The notes: generated by a model from the letters alone, not told the origin. A DNA stretch of 64,000 nt from an uncultured Opitutia bacterium (GCA_913056175.1 CAJXLM010000006.1:1-64000); one strand, 5' to 3'. Positions 53,639 through 62,526 are shown, counted from the stretch's first letter. Translations and numbers: made by a program.

Positions 53639-55204
53639 ATGATTCGACTCCCCATCGGTGAATACTTCGATGTCTTCGTCAACTGGCTGAAGGCAACCTT
53701 CAGCGGGCTGTTCGACTTCATCAGCGCCCTGCTGAACTTCTCCATCGACGTCCTCGAGAACACCCTGCTCCTCAACGAGCTCACGGGCTACGCCTCCATC
53801 CTCTTCGGGCTGCTGCTCTTCCTGGTGGCCGGGCTGCTCGGCCGCCGCCTCGGCGGACGGAAACTGTTCCTCCCCTTCGCCATCGTCGCCGCACTGATCT
53901 TCGGCGGGATGGAGACCTGGCGCACCCAGAATCTCGCCGCCAAGGTCACCCCGGAAGTGGCCTCGGCCATGGAGACGGACTTCTCCGAGCTGCGCAAGAG
54001 CCTGGCGGCCGAATTCCCCGCCGACTTCTCCGCCGCCCAGACACTGGTCAACAACATCCGCGAGGCCATCCCCGAGGAGGATGAGGAGGCCCGCCGCGAT
54101 GTCGCCCGGGCCTCCCGCTCCATCCGGACGGCCCGGGAGGGAGAGGTCGACGAGATCTACGACGCCCTCTCCGATACCCGCGAGGCCATCGCGGTCGACC
54201 CCGTGGAGGAAGCGGTTCCCCAGGCACTCCAGAGCCGGCTCGACGAGGCCATCAACCGCTACCGCACTTTCACCGCGGTGGACGAGGCCGACCGGCTCAT
54301 CGACGACCTCAAGAGGGTCGAGCCGGGCGACGACTACGACCTGCGCAACCAGTTCATCAACGCGCGCTCCTACGAGCGTCTCGTCGACGTCCTCGGCGCC
54401 ACCGAGGCCTACTACGGGGGTGCGGGGAACCAGCAGATCGCCGACGAGGCCGCCGGTGCCCTCCAGGAACTGCGCCTGCTCAATCCGGATCGCCTCCAGT
54501 GGCTGGCCCCGGTCTTCACGATCATCCTCCTCGCCATCGTGGCCTACTTGATCGCCAGTGGCGGGGTCGCTGTCTTCGCCGTGATCGGGCTGCTCCTCGT
54601 GATCTCCATTAACCTCTGGGTGCCCACCATGGAGACTCTCGCCCTGGTGCTCTCCGCCACCCTCTTCGCCCTGCTGGTGGGGATTCCGCTGGGGATTCTC
54701 GCCGCCCGCTCCGACTCCGCGGACAAAGCCATCCGGCCGGTCCTCGACTTCATGCAGACGATGCCCGCCTTCGTCTACCTGATCCCGGCGGTCATCTTCT
54801 TCGGGCTCGGGAAGGTGCCGGGTGCCATGGCCACCCTCATCTTCTCCATGCCACCGGCCGTCCGCCTCACCAACCTCGGCATCCGTCAGGTCCCCGAGGA
54901 AGTGGTCGAGGCCGCCCAGGCCTTCGGGGCCACCCCGCGGCAGATGCTCCTCAAGGCACAGCTGCCCATCGCCATGATCACCATCCTCGCCGGGGTCAAC
55001 CAGACCATCATGCTGGCCCTCTCCATGGTCGTCATCGGCGGCATGATCGGGGCCGGCGGACTCGGCGAAGTCGTCCTCTCCGGGATCACCCAGCTGAAGT
55101 TGGGCCTCGGATTTGAAGGCGGGGTCGCCGTGGTTATCCTTGCCATCTATCTCGACCGGGTCACTCAGGCGCTGGGTGCACCCAAAACCAAACCCAAAAA
55201 GTAA
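53639..55204 (+). CDS. proW: Glycine betaine/proline ABC transporter permease with large inserted domain
   Basis: 521 residues, far longer than OpuAB (about 280) or ProW (about 350). The start (MIRLPIGEYFDVFVNWLKATFSGLFDFI) and the end (from WLAPVFTIILLAIVAYLIASGG on, with the EAFGATPRQML-type coupling loop and GLGEVVLSGITQL) match OpuAB. Between them lie a pair of hydrophobic helices (about residues 53-97) and about 180 residues of mainly helical, charged sequence (about 98-278). The helix pair resembles the one that follows it, so it looks duplicated. The insert probably faces outside and might bind the solute-binding protein, the wall or ions. Confidence 0.93.
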   Translation: MIRLPIGEYFDVFVNWLKATFSGLFDFISALLNFSIDVLENTLLLNELTGYASILFGLLLFLVAGLLGRRLGGRKLFLPFAIVAALIFGGMETWRTQNLAAKVTPEVASAMETDFSELRKSLAAEFPADFSAAQTLVNNIREAIPEEDEEARRDVARASRSIRTAREGEVDEIYDALSDTREAIAVDPVEEAVPQALQSRLDEAINRYRTFTAVDEADRLIDDLKRVEPGDDYDLRNQFINARSYERLVDVLGATEAYYGGAGNQQIADEAAGALQELRLLNPDRLQWLAPVFTIILLAIVAYLIASGGVAVFAVIGLLLVISINLWVPTMETLALVLSATLFALLVGIPLGILAARSDSADKAIRPVLDFMQTMPAFVYLIPAVIFFGLGKVPGAMATLIFSMPPAVRLTNLGIRQVPEEVVEAAQAFGATPRQMLLKAQLPIAMITILAGVNQTIMLALSMVVIGGMIGAGGLGEVVLSGITQLKLGLGFEGGVAVVILAIYLDRVTQALGAPKTKPKK

Positions 55205-55208
55205 CCAT

Positions 55209-56048
55209 ATGACCAAGACGAAGACACTATCCGCCATCCTCGGTGCGGGTATCCTTGCCGCGGGCGTTCACGCCCAGACCGTCAAGATCGCCTACCCGAA
55301 CTGGGCTGAAGGCATCGCCATGACCAACCTCATGGCCGCTGTCCTCGAAGAGGAAATGGGCTACGATGTCGAACTGACCGTCGCTGACCCGGGCGTGATC
55401 TACTCCGCGGTTGCTGCCGGCGACCAGGACCTGTTCCTCGACGCCTGGCTCCCCAACACCCACGAACCCTACTGGGACGAGTACGGGGATCAGCTCGAGA
55501 ACCTCGGTACCACCTTCGGCAACGCCGTCACCGGCCTCGTCGTCCCCACCTACATGGAGGTCGACAGCATTGAGGACCTCAACTCCATCGCCCCCGATCT
55601 CGACAACAAGATCATTGGCATCGGGACGGGTGCCGGCATCTACCGGAACACCAATGTCGCCATCAATGAGTACGACCTCGAGCTGGTCCAGGTATCCTCG
55701 AGCGGACCGGCCATGACCGCCGCCCTCGGCGACGCCATCGAGAACAACGAACCGATCGTCATCACCGGCTGGAAACCCCACTGGATGTTCGGTCGCTACG
55801 ACCTCAAGGTCCTCAATGACCCGCTCGGTGTCTACCCGATCGACGGCTGCCGCAAGGTCGCCCGCCCGGGCTTCCAACAGGATATGCCCGAGGTCGCCGA
55901 GCTCATGCTGAACTTCACCATGACCGAGGATCAGCTGCTCGACCTCATGATCGCCATCGACGACTCCAACGACGATCCCCGCGACGTCGCCTCCGACTGG
56001 ATGCGCCGCAACCAGCCGGCCGTCGACTCCTGGATCCCCCGCTCCTAA
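55209..56048 (+). CDS. proX: Glycine betaine/proline-binding protein
   Basis: 279 residues. Signal peptide TKTLSAILGAGILAAGVHAQ, no lipobox, so soluble in the periplasm. The OpuAC fold is shown by VKIAYPNWAEGIAMTNLMAAVLEEEMGYDVEL, FLDAWLPNTHEPYWDEYGDQLE, the IIGIGTGAGIYRNT segment and ITGWKPHWMFGRYDLKVL, whose tryptophans form the betaine cage. Codon use and GC are again more biased than average. It starts four bases after the permease stop, and a terminator follows. Proline betaine, choline derivatives or DMSP are possible ligands as well as glycine betaine. Confidence 0.95.
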   Translation: MTKTKTLSAILGAGILAAGVHAQTVKIAYPNWAEGIAMTNLMAAVLEEEMGYDVELTVADPGVIYSAVAAGDQDLFLDAWLPNTHEPYWDEYGDQLENLGTTFGNAVTGLVVPTYMEVDSIEDLNSIAPDLDNKIIGIGTGAGIYRNTNVAINEYDLELVQVSSSGPAMTAALGDAIENNEPIVITGWKPHWMFGRYDLKVLNDPLGVYPIDGCRKVARPGFQQDMPEVAELMLNFTMTEDQLLDLMIAIDDSNDDPRDVASDWMRRNQPAVDSWIPRS

Positions 56049-56080
56049 GCGAGCCTCCTCCTCCAGGAACTCCCCTCACC

Positions 56081-56113
56081 AGCCTCCCGGCCCCCGGCCG
56101 GGAGGCTTTTTTT
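56081..56113 (+). terminator. Rho-independent terminator after the betaine importer
   Basis: AGCCTCCCGGCC / GGCCGGGAGGCT forms a long stem with a two- to four-base loop, followed by a run of seven T. It starts 33 bases after the proX stop. Confidence 0.92.
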
Positions 56114-56843
56114 GACCCACCGCCCACCCGCAAACCACCACTAACCCCTCCCCCCAGAACCCACACCACACTCACAAAAGGGGCAGTCCCTCTTTGGCCC
56201 CACGTCCTGCTAGAAAGCAAGGACCGACGTCGCATCCCCGGCCCAGCCAACCCCTCTTAGCCCAACCCCTCCCCAGCCCACTCCAAAGAAAAACCGAAGC
56301 TACCGCTGACGGGGACAGACGTCGCATCTCGGCCCCACCGCCCACCCGCAAACCTCCACCACCAACCCCTCTTCCCAGACCCAACACCCCGCTCGGAAGC
56401 GGGGACAGACGTCGCATCCCCAAATTTGCCTCCCTCAACCCCGCTGGGAGTCCAGACCGAGGACCATACCTCGGGGGAATGGGAGAGCTGTGGCCGGGAC
56501 GAGCCGGACTATCGGCGCCCCGCCGGACCCATCTTCCTCCCGCGCGTCGGGAGGGGCCTTCTCCTTGGTGCCTGCTCCCCCACAAACTTGGCCCCCTTTC
56601 CCCGGGACCGCAGCCAAACGACCGCGGCTCCCGGCTCGGCGTTCTCAAAGCGGGGAAGGGGCGGTCGAAGGACTGTACGGGAATCTCCACGGATTGGGGA
56701 GGAAGCCCTCGCGGGCATGGATCCACTGGAACCCGGCATCACGATGCCCCTGGCTGCCCACGGCTTCACATCGAGAAACTCTCGGCGTTGCCCACTCTTG
56801 TCGGCGGGCTCCATGTTTCGCCGATTCGGGAGCGGAGCCGCCC
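56114..56843. other. 730-base gap with a repeat array and no gene
   Basis: The left part (about 56117-56420) is a C-rich, almost G-less repeat array ending in GGGGACAGAC cores. The right part (56421-56843) shows only frames that I cannot link to any family. Confidence 0.6.
56117..56420 (+). repeat. Tandem REP-like array, three imperfect units
   Basis: Units of about 90-110 bases. Two begin CCCACCGCCCACCCGCAAAC (56118 and 56337) and contain AACCCCTC with CAGA(C)CCCA. Each unit ends in a copy of the REP core: GGACCGACGTCGCATCC (degenerate, 56221), GGGGACAGACGTCGCATC (56311) and the same again (56401). All are in one orientation. Confidence 0.75.
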
Positions 56844-57329
56844 TCAACCTCCGGTCTTCGGCCCCACGATCTGCCGGAGGGCCTCGTACACGGCGATGCC
56901 CACGGAAGTGGCGAGGTTGAGAGACCGCAGGCCTTCCCCGAACTGGGGAATCCGCACACTACGCTCCGGCCCAATGGCCGCGTGTACCTCCGGCGGACAG
57001 CCGCTGCCCTCGTTCCCAAAGAGTAGGAGGTCGCCCGCCGCGAATGACGTCTCCCAGAGTCCCCGCTCCGCATGAGTGGTAAAGAGCCAAGTGCGCTCTG
57101 CCGCGGTCGCCGTGCGAAAGGTGGACCAGCTCTCGTGCTCGCACAGGTCGAGTTTCCGCCAGTAGTCCATCCCACTGCGGCGGAGGTGCCGATCGGTAAT
57201 CGAGAAGCCGAGGGGGTGAATGAGATGGAGACGGGAGCGGGTCAGCGCGCAGAGGCGGCCGACATTCCCGGTGTTGGGGGGAATCTCCGGGCAAAGGAGC
57301 GCGACTTGCACCCAGGGCGGCCCACTCAT
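56844..57329 (-). CDS. trmL: tRNA (cytidine/uridine-34 2'-O)-methyltransferase TrmL
   Basis: 161 residues, a minimal SPOUT/SpoU knot: VALLCPEIPPNTGNVGRLC (motif 1, N-terminal), DLLLFGNEGSGCPPEV (motif 2) and VRIPQFGEGLRSLNLATSVGIAVYEALRQ (motif 3, with the SLNLATS loop). Length and motif spacing fit TrmL, which methylates the wobble ribose of tRNA-Leu. Its ATG overlaps the thrB stop (57326-57329). Confidence 0.93.
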   Translation of the reverse strand: MSGPPWVQVALLCPEIPPNTGNVGRLCALTRSRLHLIHPLGFSITDRHLRRSGMDYWRKLDLCEHESWSTFRTATAAERTWLFTTHAERGLWETSFAAGDLLLFGNEGSGCPPEVHAAIGPERSVRIPQFGEGLRSLNLATSVGIAVYEALRQIVGPKTGG

Positions 57330-58240
57330 GCGCTCTCCACGACACGGGCCCCGTTGTTGTCAACGGCGAGGGCCATCATCCGGCAATGGATCCCGTGCTC
57401 GCGGTAGACTTCCTCCATGGCTGCGCGCACCTCGAGCGCCGATTCCCGCGGAGAGGCGCAGACGACGCTGGATCCGCTACCGCTCAGCCAGCCGGCATAC
57501 GCCCCCGCCGTAACTCCGGCATGGATGGCCTCGTCTACGAAAGGGTTCAGGGTCTTGCGGAAGGGCTGGTGGATGGCGTCGCGGGTGGTCCCGCGGAGGC
57601 GTTCGTAGTCCTGCTTGGCAAAGGCTCCCACGAGGTAGGCGAGGCCGTTCAGGCTCTTGACCACTTCCTCGAAGGGAAGCATGTCCGGAAGCACCTGTCG
57701 GGCCAGCGGCGTGCTCACCCGCGTTTCCGGGGCCGCCACCACCAGGGAAAGCTCCTCGGTCACGGGAAAGCGGAAGGAATCGAGGTACTCGCCACTCTCC
57801 GGGTCGGTGCGGGAGACGCAGAATCCCCCGCGCACGAGGGCGCAAACGTTGTCGGGGGCATTGTCCAGGCGGGTAAGCTCCCGGACGCAGTCGTGCGGGC
57901 CGAGGGGATTCCCGCAGAGGGCGTTGAGGCCAAGGAGAACACCCCCATAAACCGTGGCCGAGGAGCCCAGACCCCGCTCTCCCGGCACCTCTCCCCAGAG
58001 CTCGATTTCGAAAGCGAAAGGCTCGGCTCCGGTTCGCGCGAAGAAAAGGTCCGCGGTGCGCCGACCGCGCTCGACGAGATCAGCCGCCTGCTCGCCGAGA
58101 CCCTCCACCCGGTAGGGACCTTCCTGCCGGCGGAGGCGGCAGAAGTTGTACAGAGCCAATCCGATGCTCAGGGTGTCGAAGCCGGGACCGCAATTGCTGG
58201 TCGAGGCCGGCAGGCACAATTCCACTTCCCGCGCAACCAC
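57326..58240 (-). CDS. thrB: Homoserine kinase
   Basis: 304 residues from a GTG three bases after the smpB stop. GHMP kinase order: VELCLPASTSNCGPGFDTLSIGLALYN (N-terminal substrate part), PGERGLGSSATVYGGVLLGLNAL (ATP loop) and the C-terminal GAYAGWLSGSGSSVVC. It phosphorylates homoserine for threonine. Together with cimA it points to two possible sources of 2-oxobutyrate. It is an unusual neighbour for smpB and trmL, which looks like simple operon packing. Confidence 0.93.
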   Translation of the reverse strand: MVAREVELCLPASTSNCGPGFDTLSIGLALYNFCRLRRQEGPYRVEGLGEQAADLVERGRRTADLFFARTGAEPFAFEIELWGEVPGERGLGSSATVYGGVLLGLNALCGNPLGPHDCVRELTRLDNAPDNVCALVRGGFCVSRTDPESGEYLDSFRFPVTEELSLVVAAPETRVSTPLARQVLPDMLPFEEVVKSLNGLAYLVGAFAKQDYERLRGTTRDAIHQPFRKTLNPFVDEAIHAGVTAGAYAGWLSGSGSSVVCASPRESALEVRAAMEEVYREHGIHCRMMALAVDNNGARVVESA

Positions 58241-58243
58241 GGC

Positions 58244-58723
58244 TCACCCTCCTCGCTTGGTGTACCGGGCCACTTCCCGCTCGGCTTCCCGCAGGGCTGT
58301 CTTCCGCTTCATCGCCTCCCGCTTGTCGTGCTGCTTCTTCCCGGCCACCACAGCGATCTCCACTTTCACACGACCCCGCCGGAAATAGAGGCGCAGGGGC
58401 ACGATGGTTCGTCCCCCTGACTGGACGGCCTCGCGGAGCCTGCGAATTTCCCGGGCATGCAGGAGGAGCTTGCGCGGTCGGCGCGGCAGGTGCTGCCCGG
58501 ACGTGTCAAAGGCGTACTCGTCGATGTGCGCGTGATACAGGTACGCCTCTCCCTTCTGGATCCGCACGAAGGCATCCCGCAGCTGGGCCTTGCCCGCCCG
58601 GATGGCCTTGACCTCGTTCCCCTGGAGGGCGATTCCCGCCTCCAGCTTCTCCCCGATCTGGTAGTCATGGAAGGCCTTGCGGTTGCGGATCTCCGGAGGT
58701 CCGTTCTGTGGACGGGTGGCCAC
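58244..58723 (-). CDS. smpB: SsrA-binding protein SmpB
   Basis: 159 residues from a GTG (MATRPQNGPPEIRNRKAFHDYQIGEKLEAGIALQGNEVKA-type start, quoted in part as NRKAFHDYQIGEKLEAGI). The OB barrel and GNEVKAIRAGKAQLRDAFVRI, HIDEYAF, and the basic C-terminal tail KKQHDKREAMKRKTALREAE needed on the ribosome are intact. It carries tmRNA to stalled ribosomes. No ssrA gene is next to it. Confidence 0.96.
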   Translation of the reverse strand: MATRPQNGPPEIRNRKAFHDYQIGEKLEAGIALQGNEVKAIRAGKAQLRDAFVRIQKGEAYLYHAHIDEYAFDTSGQHLPRRPRKLLLHAREIRRLREAVQSGGRTIVPLRLYFRRGRVKVEIAVVAGKKQHDKREAMKRKTALREAEREVARYTKRGG

Positions 58724-58782
58724 GGTTCTGGGTCCTCGGGAAGGTCAGGAGCCACGCCCCGGCCCTCCTCCCCTCTGGTGCG

Positions 58783-58998
58783 TCAGGAGTGCTCTTCCTC
58801 CGGGTCGTACAGTTCGTAACGGATCTTGTCCTCCATGATCTCCCGGAGGGCAATGTCCTCGGGGTCGAGGCGCTCAAGCGACTCCACGAGGGGTTTGAAG
58901 CCGTTCTTCAACTGCTTCACCCGGCGCGACACCAAGTTTACCAGGACGTTCGGGTCCTCGATTTTTGCACGGGCGGCTTTCAAATAATCGTCTCTCAC
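58783..58998 (-). CDS. rpoZ: RNA polymerase omega subunit
   Basis: 71 residues from a GTG. The middle matches the omega fold: VNLVSRRVKQLKNG (family NLVSxRAxQLxxG-like), then LERLDPEDIALREIMEDKIRYEL. It helps assemble and stabilise the polymerase. The usual K-x-A-IALxEI string is kept as DIALREI. It precedes smpB by 59 bases on the same strand. Confidence 0.85.
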   Translation of the reverse strand: MRDDYLKAARAKIEDPNVLVNLVSRRVKQLKNGFKPLVESLERLDPEDIALREIMEDKIRYELYDPEEEHS

Positions 58999-59091
58999 AG
59001 CACTGCGTTGGGAAAAAAGGAAACCTGAAACAGTACCACGGAATCAAGCGCTGGCAAGGCGCAAAAACGGGGTTGGCTCCGCCGGGACGGC

Positions 59092-59526
59092 TCAGACCAA
59101 GGCGAGGGCGAAGCTCGCGGTGACCGCACGCTTGCCCTCCAGCTCGACCCGCCCATCCAGAAACTCGAACTGGCTCACCGTCTCCCGGTGGTCCACCACG
59201 AGTCGAAGGTGGTCACCGGGTCGAATCATCCGCTTGAACCGGGCGTCCCGGATCCGGGAAAGCGCGGGGGTCCGCTCGTGCAATCCCTGCGCGGTCGTCT
59301 CGGAGCGGTGGGCCAGCAGTACTGCCCCCGCCTGGAGGAGGGACTCGCAGGCCAGCACCCCGGGCAGAATGGGATTGCCGGGATAGTGCCCCGCAAAATG
59401 GGGCTCCTCCGCACGCACCTCGCGCTCCGCCACGATTCGCGCCTCCGCCAGCTCAACGACCCGGTCGAGAAAGAGGAACGGGGGACGGTGGGGGATCCGG
59501 CGGCAGATTTCCTCGCGCTCGAGCAT
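59092..59526 (-). CDS. fabZ: 3-hydroxyacyl-[ACP] dehydratase, FabZ type
   Basis: 144 residues from [26 protein letters not shown]. The hot-dog fold's active site is [29 protein letters not shown] (family HFPGxP...PGVLxxExxxQ), with the catalytic His and Glu. [24 protein letters not shown] matches too. It dehydrates hydroxyacyl-ACP in fatty acid synthesis. The ATG was chosen to fit family length. It is divergent from rpsR (106 bases). Confidence 0.9.
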   Translation of the reverse strand: MLEREEICRRIPHRPPFLFLDRVVELAEARIVAEREVRAEEPHFAGHYPGNPILPGVLACESLLQAGAVLLAHRSETTAQGLHERTPALSRIRDARFKRMIRPGDHLRLVVDHRETVSQFEFLDGRVELEGKRAVTASFALALV

Positions 59527-59632
59527 CCCCGGAGTCAGCCAGAACTCGGGAGAGCTGTCCAGTCCCCTCCACACAACCGCCGATTTCCTCTTGCTTCCAC
59601 CGGCCCGGGAGCCTTTGCTCCAAGTTTCTCTC

Positions 59633-59830
59633 ATGAGTGACGCCGAAACCAACGAATCCCGAGCGAAGAGTCCTACCGAGCTGACCTTTCGCGACACGGA
59701 CCAACTTTCCCGTTTCGTCACCGACACGGGTAAAATTCTGCCCCGCAAGTACACCGGCTTGACGGCTCGCCAGCAGCGCCACGTCTCGAGGGTGATCAAG
59801 CAGGCTCGGTCCATGTTGCTACTGAAGTAG
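59633..59830 (+). CDS. rpsR: 30S ribosomal protein S18
   Basis: 65 residues from [17 protein letters not shown]. The S18 signature [38 protein letters not shown] (conserved around ILPRK-TGL-ARQQR---IKRAR) is complete. It sits alone rather than with rpsF, ssb and rplI, which is the usual order in many phyla. It also lies 23 bases before tsaC. Confidence 0.95.
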   Translation: MSDAETNESRAKSPTELTFRDTDQLSRFVTDTGKILPRKYTGLTARQQRHVSRVIKQARSMLLLK

Positions 59831-59853
59831 GCCGGGGCCGGCCGCAAGCTCCC

Positions 59854-60861
59854 ATGGAGCGCCTTTCCGGGCAGTCCGCCACCGACCTCGACCGGGCGGC
59901 TGAGTTATTGCGGAAAGGTCGGTTGGTGGCCGTACCCACCGAAACCGTTTATGGTCTGGCGGCAGATGCCCGACAGGATGCCGCCGTCCGCCACGTCTTC
60001 ACGGTCAAGGGCCGACCTCTGCTCGACCCGCTCATCGTCCACCTCCCCTCCTCCCCTCTCCCCGCCAAGGAAGTCGAGTGGCCGGAGGCGGCCCGCCTCC
60101 TCGCCGACACCCTCTGGCCCGGTCCGCTGACCCTGGTCCTCCGCCGGGGAGATTCCTGCTCGTGGTCCCCTCTGGTGTCCGCCGGGCTCCCCACGGTCGC
60201 CATCCGCGTGCCGGAACATCCGGTCCTTCAGGAGCTGCTCCACCGAGGTCCCCTCCCCCTTGCGGCCCCCAGCGCCAACCCCTTCGGCTACCTCAGCCCC
60301 ACTACCGCGGAGCACGTAGAGGAACAGCTCGGGGAGCAGATTGATGCCATCCTCGATGGCGGCCCCTGCGCCCACGGGGTCGAGTCCACCATCCTTTCCC
60401 TTGTTCATCCGGAAAGGCCCACGGTTCTAAGGCCGGGCCCAGTCTCCCGGGAAACCCTCGCGCACGTCCTCGGACTCGAGGTGGAGCAAGTCACCCGTGG
60501 ACCGGGCCGGGGTGCCGCCGACCCACAGCTCGCGCCGGGGCAACTACCGTCCCACTACAGCCCCCATACGCCTCTCCGCCTCTTTCCCGAGGGTGCCGGC
60601 GCGAGCCTCGACCCGGAGCCGGACACCGCCCGCGTCTTCCTCCAACGCCCATCCGGCGGATCACCGGGAGACCTCGACTTCTGGTGGAGTGAGGACGGCG
60701 ACCCGGTGACCGTCGCCCGTTCCCTCTTTGCCCTCCTCCGGCGGCTCGACCGCGACCCGCGCGTCTCCCTCATCCTCGCCGAGCAACCCGCCTCCCTCGA
60801 AGGGCTCGAAGGTGCCCTCCGCGACCGCCTCTCCCGCGCCGCCCACGCCCGCCACTCCTAA
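59854..60861 (+). CDS. tsaC: Threonylcarbamoyl-AMP synthase (Sua5/TsaC)
   Basis: 335 residues. The YrdC domain has GRLVAVPTETVYGLAADARQ, FTVKGRPLLDPLIVHL, and APSANPFGYLSPTTAEHVEEQLG. A further domain follows (from SHYSPHTPLRLFPEG on), as in the two-domain Sua5/YwlC type: the linker SHYSPH is its mark. It makes threonylcarbamoyl-AMP for t6A at position 37 of ANN-decoding tRNAs. It ends 13 bases before the ligase start. Confidence 0.94.
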   Translation: MERLSGQSATDLDRAAELLRKGRLVAVPTETVYGLAADARQDAAVRHVFTVKGRPLLDPLIVHLPSSPLPAKEVEWPEAARLLADTLWPGPLTLVLRRGDSCSWSPLVSAGLPTVAIRVPEHPVLQELLHRGPLPLAAPSANPFGYLSPTTAEHVEEQLGEQIDAILDGGPCAHGVESTILSLVHPERPTVLRPGPVSRETLAHVLGLEVEQVTRGPGRGAADPQLAPGQLPSHYSPHTPLRLFPEGAGASLDPEPDTARVFLQRPSGGSPGDLDFWWSEDGDPVTVARSLFALLRRLDRDPRVSLILAEQPASLEGLEGALRDRLSRAAHARHS

Positions 60862-60874
60862 GCCTCCCCTCCCC

Positions 60875-62491
60875 GTGCGGGACTTTTCCCAGCTCTTTCT
60901 CGCCCTCGAGCGATCCACGGGGACCCGCGCCAAAAAACAACTCCTCAAGGACTACTTCCGCGATCGCCCCGACGCCGATGCGGCCTGGGCCCTTTACTTC
61001 CTCTCCGGTCGACGCCCGAAACGACTCCTTCCCCCCTCCCTGCTCCGCCCCTGGGTCGCTGAGGAAGCCGACCTCCCCCTCTGGCTCCTCGAGGAAGCCT
61101 ACCACCACGTCGGCGACCTCGCGGAAACCACCGCCCTCCTCCTCCCCTCTGTATCGGGGACAGACGTAACAACCGAGCCCGGCCCACTTTCGCACTTTGT
61201 ACCCACTAGACTCCTTTCCCTTGAGGGCTTGCCTGCCGAGGAACAGCGCGAGTCGCTGCGAAGTACGTGGGCCCTCCTCCGCCCCGAGGAACGACTGGTC
61301 TTCCACAAGCTGCTGACAGGAGGGTTCCGTGTGGGGGTTCAGCAAAAGACCGTCCAGAACGCGCTCGCCGAGCTCTACCGCCTGAACCCCGCAATCGTCG
61401 CCCACCGCATGATGGGCAACTGGCAGCCAACTCCGGATTTTTTCGCAGCACTGCGGGATCCCGCCGCTCCGGACGGAGAAAGCGAACCCTCGCGTCCCTA
61501 CCCCTTTTGTCTCGCCCACCCCCTCGAGAGCGCTCCACCGGAAGTCCTCGATGATTTCTCCCTCTGGCAGGTCGAACCCAAGTGGGACGGCATCCGTGCC
61601 CAACTGATCCGGCGCTCCGGCCTCGCCTTTCTCTGGAGCCGAGGCGAGGAAAATGTCGGCCCCGCCTTTCCCGAAATCCTCGAAGCTTCCGCCCTGCTTC
61701 CGGACGGCACCGTTCTCGACGGGGAAATTCTCGTCTGGCAGGAGGGACGGACAACGCCTGAGCCCTTTGCCAGCCTCCAGACGAGGTTAGGGCGAAAGAA
61801 AGTGGGGAAACAGCTCCGCAACCAGAGGCCCGTCCGGTTTCTTGCCTACGACCTCCTGGAGACGAACGGCCAAGACTTGCGCGGGGTGGGGACGGAAACA
61901 CGACGGGTCCGCCTGGAGAGCCTCTGGCAGTCCCTCCCCGAGAATCCCACTCTCCAGCTCTCTCCCCTCCGGCCCGCGTCCACCCGGGAACAGGCTCGCC
62001 ACTGGGTGGACACTGCCCGCGAGCGCCGCGAGGAGGGCCTGCTCCTCAAGCACCGGGATGCACCCTACCACTCTGGCCGCCCACGGGGTGCCTGGTGGAA
62101 ATGGAAAGTGGATCCACTGCGCATTGACGCGGTCCTTCTCTACGCCCAAGCCGGGCACGGGAGGCGCTCCGGGCTTTTCACCGACTATACCTTCGCCGTG
62201 CGCCACGGTGACCAGCTCCTCCCCGTGGCCAAAGCGTATTCCGGACTCGACGACGCCGAGATTCGCGAGCTCGACCGATGGATCAAGGGCCACACTCTCG
62301 AAACGTTTGGGCCGGTCCGTTCCGTGCCCCCCGAAAAGGTCTTCGAAATCGCCTTCGACTCGCTCCGCCCCTCCTCCCGCCACAAGGCCGGCCTCGCCCT
62401 GCGTTTCCCCCGCATCGCCCGCTGGCGCCATGACAAAACCCCGGAGGAAATCAACACTCTCACCGATCTCCAGTCCCTCCTCCCCGAATGA
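60875..62491 (+). CDS. ATP-dependent DNA ligase (bacterial LigB/'Lhr-associated' type)
   Basis: 538 residues from the GTG 60875 (VRDFSQLFLALERST). An N-terminal helical DNA-binding domain (about residues 1-205, with LLTGGFRVGVQQKTVQNALAEL) precedes the nucleotidyltransferase with EPKWDGIRAQ (KxDG, active Lys near residue 233), DGEILVW and EGLLLKHRDAPYHSG; WWKWKVDP is motif V. The OB domain closes the protein. Length and N-domain match the group usually encoded with Lhr helicase and a phosphoesterase; neither is here. A REP-core-like copy lies in the coding sequence at 61156-61170, in a linker of the N-domain. Confidence 0.93.
   Translation: MRDFSQLFLALERSTGTRAKKQLLKDYFRDRPDADAAWALYFLSGRRPKRLLPPSLLRPWVAEEADLPLWLLEEAYHHVGDLAETTALLLPSVSGTDVTTEPGPLSHFVPTRLLSLEGLPAEEQRESLRSTWALLRPEERLVFHKLLTGGFRVGVQQKTVQNALAELYRLNPAIVAHRMMGNWQPTPDFFAALRDPAAPDGESEPSRPYPFCLAHPLESAPPEVLDDFSLWQVEPKWDGIRAQLIRRSGLAFLWSRGEENVGPAFPEILEASALLPDGTVLDGEILVWQEGRTTPEPFASLQTRLGRKKVGKQLRNQRPVRFLAYDLLETNGQDLRGVGTETRRVRLESLWQSLPENPTLQLSPLRPASTREQARHWVDTARERREEGLLLKHRDAPYHSGRPRGAWWKWKVDPLRIDAVLLYAQAGHGRRSGLFTDYTFAVRHGDQLLPVAKAYSGLDDAEIRELDRWIKGHTLETFGPVRSVPPEKVFEIAFDSLRPSSRHKAGLALRFPRIARWRHDKTPEEINTLTDLQSLLPE
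61156..61174 (+). repeat. REP-core-like copy inside the DNA ligase gene
   Basis: GGGGACAGACGTAACAACC matches the first 12 bases of the REP core (GGGGACAGACGT) and then departs. It is read in frame as Gly-Thr-Asp-Val-Thr-Thr, in a segment of the ligase N-domain that varies in length among relatives. Confidence 0.5.
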
Positions 62492-62526
62492 AACCCGAAT
62501 CTCGCCCCTAGAGGCGGGGGGCGGCA

